Source of the DNA: Neelides folsomi
Taxonomy: Eukaryota; Arthropoda; Collembola; Neelipleona; Neelidae
Assembly (NCBI GenBank): GCA_034687125.1
Contig: JAQGBZ010000479.1
Span: 1-42,917, forward strand
Direction of reading: 5' to 3'
DNA: 42,917 nt
Of this stretch, positions 36,901 to 42,917 are shown one piece after another. The notes below the pieces were generated by a model. That model was given only the letters and a program-made list of their open reading frames with translations. It ran no database searches and was not told where the DNA came from. Position 1 is the first letter of the stretch, and every line of letters begins with the position of its first letter. Made by a program: the position numbers and the translations under genes.

Positions 36901-36973
36901 TTATTTCATTTCTTCTATTTCGCACTCCATTTAAACCATTTGAACGGTTCCCATTTAACAATGAATTTTCCAT
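33957..36973 (-). CDS. Sterol O-acyltransferase-like protein, tandem copy C, altered active site
   Basis: Nine exons, all in phase: 36900-36973, 36323-36475, 36031-36176, 35279-35717, 34861-35140, 34665-34751, 34400-34550, 34096-34247, 33957-34019; 514 aa. It clearly belongs to the SOAT family: FQTIHNMFLALL, IDLGFSNL, YAPTFVYRDSYPR, NAFAELLTFADREFYK, LVHEYIICYA, LYQMEHSARVNN and the C-terminal FFTPRTFTC. The catalytic region is changed: FYKDHWN replaces FYKDWWN, and the block equal to YYRTWNVVVHDW reads LFLNITGIIQDF, so the catalytic Asn (human SOAT1 N421) is Thr (about 380). The catalytic His is kept (about 420). The GRLPPAS-type segment reads NGTGCAS. There are no frame breaks or stops in 1.5 kb of coding sequence, so it is under constraint. 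It may be a binding or regulatory homologue, or use another acceptor. Confidence 0.9.
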
Positions 36974-39939
36974 TTTGAACAATTAATTAATATTAAACAC
37001 TCACACACACAGGAACAATATTTAATAAATGACTTTTGTTCTACAAATATTAGAAGTGTAATTGGAATCTACCAAAGATTGTATATTTGATTGATGTGCG
37101 ATTTCTCTTCAATTGACTTCAGAGGCCCGATGGACTCTCTCGAGAGTTTCTCGCAAAATGAATCGAGTGGTCAAAATCTCTCAGCCTATTTACCCCCTTA
37201 CCTTTACATTCATTATCTTTTCCATGTAAGTCATAAGGGAAAAACATTGTAAGAGAAAAACTTTTCCTAAACCTTACGTCGGCACGCATGAAGGTGTAGA
37301 TGGAGATTACGCGTTATGTAAAAATACGTACGCAAATCCTCCCAATGTAAAATCCCTCTCATCCAAACCAGTCTTGGCCCAACGAGCGTCAAATGGTAAA
37401 ATCCGTTGTGAAGGAATCCCCCAATTTTTTGCTCCTTTGCGTTTTATCCAACAAGATCATACAAATCAACATTTATGATGACCTTTAAAACTCAAAATGT
37501 AAGGAGCTATAGGAGTTTTTATTATAAAAGATCTCCAGACTATAATTTATTGCTTTTAATATTTGCAAATTACACTTGCACTTTTAATCAAAATCACCAT
37601 TTGCAAAAACATCTACCTAATATTTCATACATTTTATTCACTCCGTATATGTAACTTATGAGTTAGATTAGTTAGGTAAAAGTGTTTGGATTTATTTAAA
37701 TCGGCTATTTTTTTTTCAATTATTCTCATAATTAAAAATCCAGTCTGACTGGAAGTGAGTTAAGTACATTTATATACTTAATTTAAATGTAATGTATAAT
37801 AAACCTTAGTCGTAATAAGTGCTAATGGTATTAGCATTAAGCAATTTTGTTTATTAAGGAAGATCCGAATCGCAAGTTTTTCTCATACATCTATACGCGA
37901 TATAACATATAATTTGTATTACTTTTATGCGAATGTGGTACTTTAGAATCTTTTTATTGCATTATTCTCATTAACTTTGGACTTGTTTACAATACAGGAT
38001 CAAAACATTTTAAGCGCTTTTATATTTTAACTAACTCTGTGTCTGTCTGTGAATTAAATTATATTCTCTAACAAATGTTATCTTTATACTAAAGTAAGGG
38101 AAGATGAAATTATAAAGATAAGGATATTATGATACTCTAAAATTAAACACTATTCTTAAATAAGTTAAATAGAAAATGATGAAATAAAAATGTCTTTTGA
38201 TTTTTCCTTTACATGAACAAAATTCTTCAAGAACCTACCTTAATACAATCATATTTATTCTTACACTTATAGTGGTTATTTAATCCTCATTATTATTCAG
38301 AATTCATTAATGCCGAGAGAAAACAATGTGCACTTCATGCAAACGTTCACATAAATTCCTTAAAATGTTAATAATGGAATTTTAAAAAGTAATAATGAAT
38401 AGGTTTATGCAAGAAATTAACGTGTCAAATTAGATATTAAGGATGAGGAAGAACAAAACCGAAAAAAAGATAATTGTCATAAATACTGTTCATTACAAGG
38501 TTTACATATGAAATAATTTCCCATTTCCTGTCTTTCTTTGCATGCAACAAGTACAAGTTTAATTCAAGTTCATCAATAAATGTAATGGAATTCTTTCCTC
38601 AGATTGCAATTACTATTGTGAATTACTCGGCATTAAAATGCATCACTTCTTTAAATGTATGGGAATTACATATTTGCTGATGTATGAAATATACAATCGT
38701 ATATGTATTTGGTACAAAACATTTTAAATATCATATAATGATGATGTTCAACTAATTTTAATCAGGATTGATATCCTAAAAGAAATTTATCAATTCTATT
38801 TAGTTATTTTAACTAATATTAATAATCATTGCATGTTTGATTTTTTAAATGGCTCGACGTGATTTATTTTATTTTCTAGGAAAGATTTAAGTGTTAAAAA
38901 GTCAAATGGGTTTTCCCACCAAAACCTCCACAACAAGAAAAATGGGCAATTTAATATTAAACTGACAAATTGATATGATGGATAACTGACAAATGGGAAG
39001 ATGTAAAAATGAAGACTCGAAAGGATTAATGTCATTTTCATAGCCCTTAATAAGGCATATATCTCATTAAAATATTTCATACACAAATGTATCTCTTATG
39101 TATTCCATTTCCTATATTTAAATGTAGCACTGATATTGTGATATTATATGAATATATGATACATAAAGTACATATATATTTCATACATAATATATCTAAT
39201 ATTTATATTAGATATGTCTCGCCCTCTCAAATATTCCCCCAGTCATTTCGCGATGATCTCTGCAGACTTCCCATGTTTGATTTGAATAATGCAGACTTGG
39301 CTTCCCCCCAACTAAGATGATCTGCGGACGTGGAGAGTGAAAAGGGAGAAATCATCAATCTTCATTGATTCGGTGAGGGGAAGAGATTTTCCTCCCTCCC
39401 TGGAGACTGAAATGCCCATGAGGTTCCAATAATGAGCTTCTTTCGCTTTCTTCACCTACCCAGGCATCCAAAAGGATGAGTTGGATCTATCTACAGTTTC
39501 TACAGTCTTAGATTGTATATGGATAATGAGAATTGAAGCTTTTGAATGAATTTCTGAGTCAATATTGACCTCGCTTTCTTGCCATTTTATGGTTCTTTGG
39601 AATCATTCTCAATATACTTCAACATTTATCAAGAAATTCAAGATTTTCCCCTTTCAACATAAAATGAATCTATTTTCATTTCATAGTAAAATAAAATTCA
39701 TCTCCAATTTACTTCACATTTGAATTTTCAATGGTTGTTCAAATATTTGAATTTTATATTTTCCAGATTACTTCTTTGGTATTTGCTCAATATCTTAGGT
39801 ATATTATTTAAATTGAGTACTTTATTGAATTTATTATTATTTATTAAAAATATACCTATTTAACTTTATATCTTTATACATTTAAGATCATTTTCATTGA
39901 TTTTCACAAATGTAATATACTATATTAAAAAGAAAAATA

Positions 39940-40056
39940 TTTTGGGGCAATAATGTACAATATAGTAGCTCAATCTATGAAAATTTATTAGACCTATATT
40001 GATTATCAAAATTATTGACAGATTGAGCTACTATATTGTTCTCTAATACCCCAAAA
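39940..40056. mobile_element. Inverted-repeat element (TTTTGGGG family), copy 2
   Basis: 117 bp. The left arm TTTTGGGGCAATAATGTACAA and the right arm, inverted, TTTTGGGGTATTAGAGAACAA both continue into TATAGTAGCTCAATCT, giving about 37 bp inverted repeats. The right arm matches the copy at 5869-5981. No coding capacity. The ends do not resemble those of the mariner elements here. Confidence 0.8.
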
Positions 40057-40432
40057 TTAATAAATTGAATAAAATCAGTAATTCTTCATACGCATGCCAT
40101 AAATCTTAAAAAGTGATAGAAAACTTAAGTAAAATATCAATTTTTATTTAAATCCTTCAAATTACAATAATATTTATACAACTAAATGAATGCCAAAATA
40201 ACAATTGATGTTTTACTTGATTTTTCCTAGTAATTAATGTCCACAAGGTAAAGAATTTATCTTTGTATGTGATGATGACAATGGAGAGATGCATTTATAG
40301 TACATTATGGCAAAAATTATTTAATTATTATTTCAAATTTTAGTTGAATTTATGTTATATATTTTATAATGTCAGAATTTATTCTTATGTCAAGTTAATT
40401 GGTATCAATACTTAATTGTATGGTATTAAAGG

Positions 40433-40442
40433 TATATAAAAG
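40433..40442 (+). promoter_or_regulatory. TATA-like core promoter without a recognised gene
   Basis: GGTATATAAAAGCC is a strong TATA match and CATCATAG, about 28 bp downstream, could be an initiator. The sequence downstream (40460-40830) is less AT-rich and has an 84-codon frame without recognisable features. It may be the first exon of a gene or a non-coding RNA. Confidence 0.3.
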
Positions 40443-42553
40443 CCCAGCTTTAAGGCTTTAGCATCATAGAGAAAAAGATCTTATCATTTGACTCAGATTT
40501 CCCGATAGTGTTTTTTGTCTTAATCCTTTTAAAGACGGAAGGAATACGATACACTGTATCGGATACAGATAGAGGTGTATAACAGATTATGCCATATAGA
40601 TAATCCCGGATCAGATCAATCCAATCAATTGAAGTTAGAGAGGTCATTTGGAGTTAAGTGCGTTAAGCACCACACGAGCCAGAATCGATTCCAGATTCTA
40701 ATGTTACTTTCCACTTCCGCCAATCCCTTAAAAATGAAGAGAACTTTAGGGAAGTCGCATTGGAAAGATTGGGAGAGAATTCCTCTATGCGTCCAACAAA
40801 ACGAAATTAGTTTCTTTCAATTGTCCTAATTCAGATTCCTCCCTTTTCCTGTTCAAGGATTTTAATGGCCATTCGATCTATTTCCCATACATTTCCAATT
40901 TAAGACTGAATAAGACTGTAGCAGTAGCAATGTACTTTGGAAAAAATCCTAGACAAAATTATCCATTGAATGAAAGTAATTTTATTATCTTTAAAGGTAT
41001 ACTAACTTAATTGTCTTTAGTACTTTGATATTATCATACCAAAAATATTTTGAAAATAGCCTATAAGGTTCTAATAATTAGTTATAGTAGATGTATTATT
41101 GTAGTAGTGTTAAAACAAATATTTTACGTGGGAATAAAGAAGTGTTAATAATACGTGTTTTTTCACTCTGTTAATAAAAGCACGTCTTTGATTTTTATTC
41201 TTGCCGTTGTATTTTGTATTTTAACAGGAATTTCATTATGTTACTCTTTGTTAAACCATTTGGAAAAAGGAAGTAAATGAATAATTCATGAGCTTTTAAG
41301 ATTCTTTCTTCTTTTACATTCGTACTTTAATAAACATTAATGTATACCGAACTAAAAGCACAAATCGTACGAATCATATTTCATTATTTTATTAATCCAA
41401 CTTAACATGAATCAACTGAACCATATGAATGAAGATATTTTATATATTTATGTAAATCTTTATATTTAATCCGGCGTTAAACATCTTAATTAGAAAAATG
41501 AGTTTACGATTAAATCCAAAAATGAAATGAATTTGTATTTATTAGAATAAGATTTGAATGTTTCACAATTAGGACTTGACATTATATGCATGTTAAACAC
41601 CGAATAAATATTTATTGTACTAAGATAATAATATAACTATTACCATACATGTAGTAAGGATATTAAGTAATTTAATTTACATATATTGATGCACATGTAC
41701 TTAATATGTAAGTTGATGTAAAAGTATGATTAAAATATTATTAATATATAGCATCAAACAAAAAATTTGATGAATTTTTTACAAAGATGATTTTTAGAAT
41801 ATATTTTTTACAGAGAAACTTAATTTTTGTACATTATATATTTTGTTATTATCTTATAAATTATTTAACTATTTATCTTTTATAATTTAATATTTAATAC
41901 TTTACCACATTGGTAATATTTATTATGTATAATAAATGTAACATGCCATCTTAATAATGATTTTTGAGGTACAATTTATTATCAAATGTATTATATGGTA
42001 ATTTTATTCATAATAAACTATTAAACATAATAAAGCAAACACTTCTATAATCTCAAACAAAACGCATTTTTAAACAAAATTTAAACAAAATTTTCAGTAA
42101 ATTTTAATTCTAATACAGATTTATAATACTTATTGGAATTGCACTATTAAATACTAATTCATTTTGATATGAAACTAATTGATATTTTCATACATTATTA
42201 CTTGACATTCTTTTTTTGCTAATTTGCTATACTATTTGCTATTACTTGCAAAAATGAATTTTACATAAGTTATACATACACAAGCTAGGCTTAATATCGT
42301 ATTAATTATTTATAAGTAATATTATAATATTATTTAATAAGTATAGAAATTCGTTTTGATATTAACCATTATAAATTTTGCTAATTAATGCATAAGAATA
42401 ATTTTGATCTTTGCTTATAAATATAAATTTACATTATACATATTAATTACTTTATAAAATTAAAATATTTAATTAGTTCAAAGTCCGTATCTTTCTCAAT
42501 TAATGTGAAAGTTGTACTTAATTTGTTAGTTGAGAGAAAGACCAATTTCGAAC

Positions 42554-42682
42554 TTATTCTGTATAAAAAGGTTCATTTAAAAAATGTTTAACTTTATAAT
42601 TTAAATATAAGGATTCTCTTGACTCTTCATTGTATTGACTTCGGGGACTCAGAGAAAATTGCCTTGAGACAACATCCCCGAA
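42554..42682 (-). other. Possible terminal exon of a gene beyond the window
   Basis: On the minus strand a strong acceptor (polypyrimidine run then CTTTCAG) precedes TTCGGGGATGTTG. In phase 0 the frame runs 42 codons (FGDVVSRQFSLSPRSQYNEE...) to TAA at 42554; with two nt carried in it reads RGCCLKAIFSESPKSIQ and stops. I recognise neither. The exon start contains an 8-bp inverted repeat TTCGGGGA/TCCCCGAA (42640-42647, 42675-42682). Confidence 0.3.
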
Positions 42683-42832
42683 CTGAAAGAAAAAAATGAA
42701 CACAGGTTAGAACTCAAAATTCAAACACACAATTATTATTCATTTACATTTTACATTTAATATACCCAATATATGTACATACAGATACATCATTATCTAT
42801 ATCTACATACATATATCAGATATTAGATATAC

Positions 42833-42889
42833 ACTCGACCTCGGTTAAGATCACCTCGGTTAAGATCACCCTTCGGTTAAGATCACCTT
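42833..42889. repeat. Three tandem CGGTTAAGATCACC units at the window end
   Basis: CTCGACCTCGGTTAAGATCACC is followed by two more CGGTTAAGATCACC units with small spacers. Tandem motifs of this kind beside a TA dinucleotide occur at the ends of pogo/Tigger-type transposons, so this may be an element's left end that continues outside the window. Confidence 0.55.
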
Positions 42890-42917
42890 TTTCTATGTTC
42901 CCGGCATAGGTATAGGA

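Larger units (their letters stand above)
36974..42553. other. Large intergenic region, mostly without recognisable genes
   Basis: About 5.6 kb, AT-rich. 37120-37460 is less AT-rich and includes the palindrome CTCTCGAGAG near 37137-37146, about 170 bp upstream of SOAT copy C, probably part of its promoter. 39200-39480 is also GC-richer but has no supported frame. The inverted-repeat element at 39940-40056 and a TATA-like promoter at 40433 are listed separately. Confidence 0.55.

Noticed and set aside
40575..40829. 84-codon plus-strand frame
   Set aside because: No domain, signal peptide or conserved motif; listed only as part of a possible transcript.

Overview
The window is animal, most likely arthropod, nuclear DNA. 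It is AT-rich, the genes have many short introns (about 50 bp to 1.5 kb) with clean GT..AG borders, there is a U2 spliceosomal RNA, and small mariner-type elements with TA target sites and CAGGGTG ends are scattered through it. The hydrophobic low-complexity secreted protein at 15.9-19.3 kb and the dense mariner relics fit a hexapod, possibly a springtail, but the sequence alone does not settle the group. I built all gene models by hand from splice sites, reading phase and family conservation.

Layout. 1-8081 (+): the 3' nine exons of a PDE9-type cGMP phosphodiesterase with a complete catalytic domain and an unusually long Ser-rich tail; its introns hold mariner and other inverted-repeat elements and a minisatellite. 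9482-10829: two neighbouring ~590 bp mariner-derived elements. 12411-13666 (-): a secreted alpha carbonic anhydrase with every catalytic residue. 15923-19332 (-): an unrecognised secreted or membrane-anchored protein gene that carries two homologous exons of identical phase, which only make an open frame if used alternatively. 20800-24572, 28531-32497 and 33957-36973 (all -): three tandem, full-length sterol O-acyltransferase (SOAT/ACAT, MBOAT family) paralogues of 605, 581 and 514 aa. Between the first two lie a tRNA-Gln-like gene with an enlarged anticodon loop (26002-26079), a divergent but structurally intact U2 snRNA gene (26434-26621), and arrays of GTAGCCAT and ACGGGTGA motifs. 36974-42917 is mostly empty AT-rich DNA with an inverted-repeat element, a TATA-like promoter, a possible terminal exon on the minus strand and a tandem repeat at the very end.

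How the genes fit together. Apart from the SOAT array there is no operon-like logic; the genes are independently promoted. The array is the functional theme: copies A and B keep the catalytic Asn and His of SOAT, while copy C keeps the His but has lost the Asn and most of the surrounding motif. The paralogues have therefore probably separated in function, for example different acyl acceptors or a regulatory, non-catalytic role for C.

The most interesting items are the mutually exclusive exon pair, the SOAT copy with a changed active site, the compensated U2 stem-loop IIa, and the mariner-type miniature elements whose cores match while their outer ends differ.
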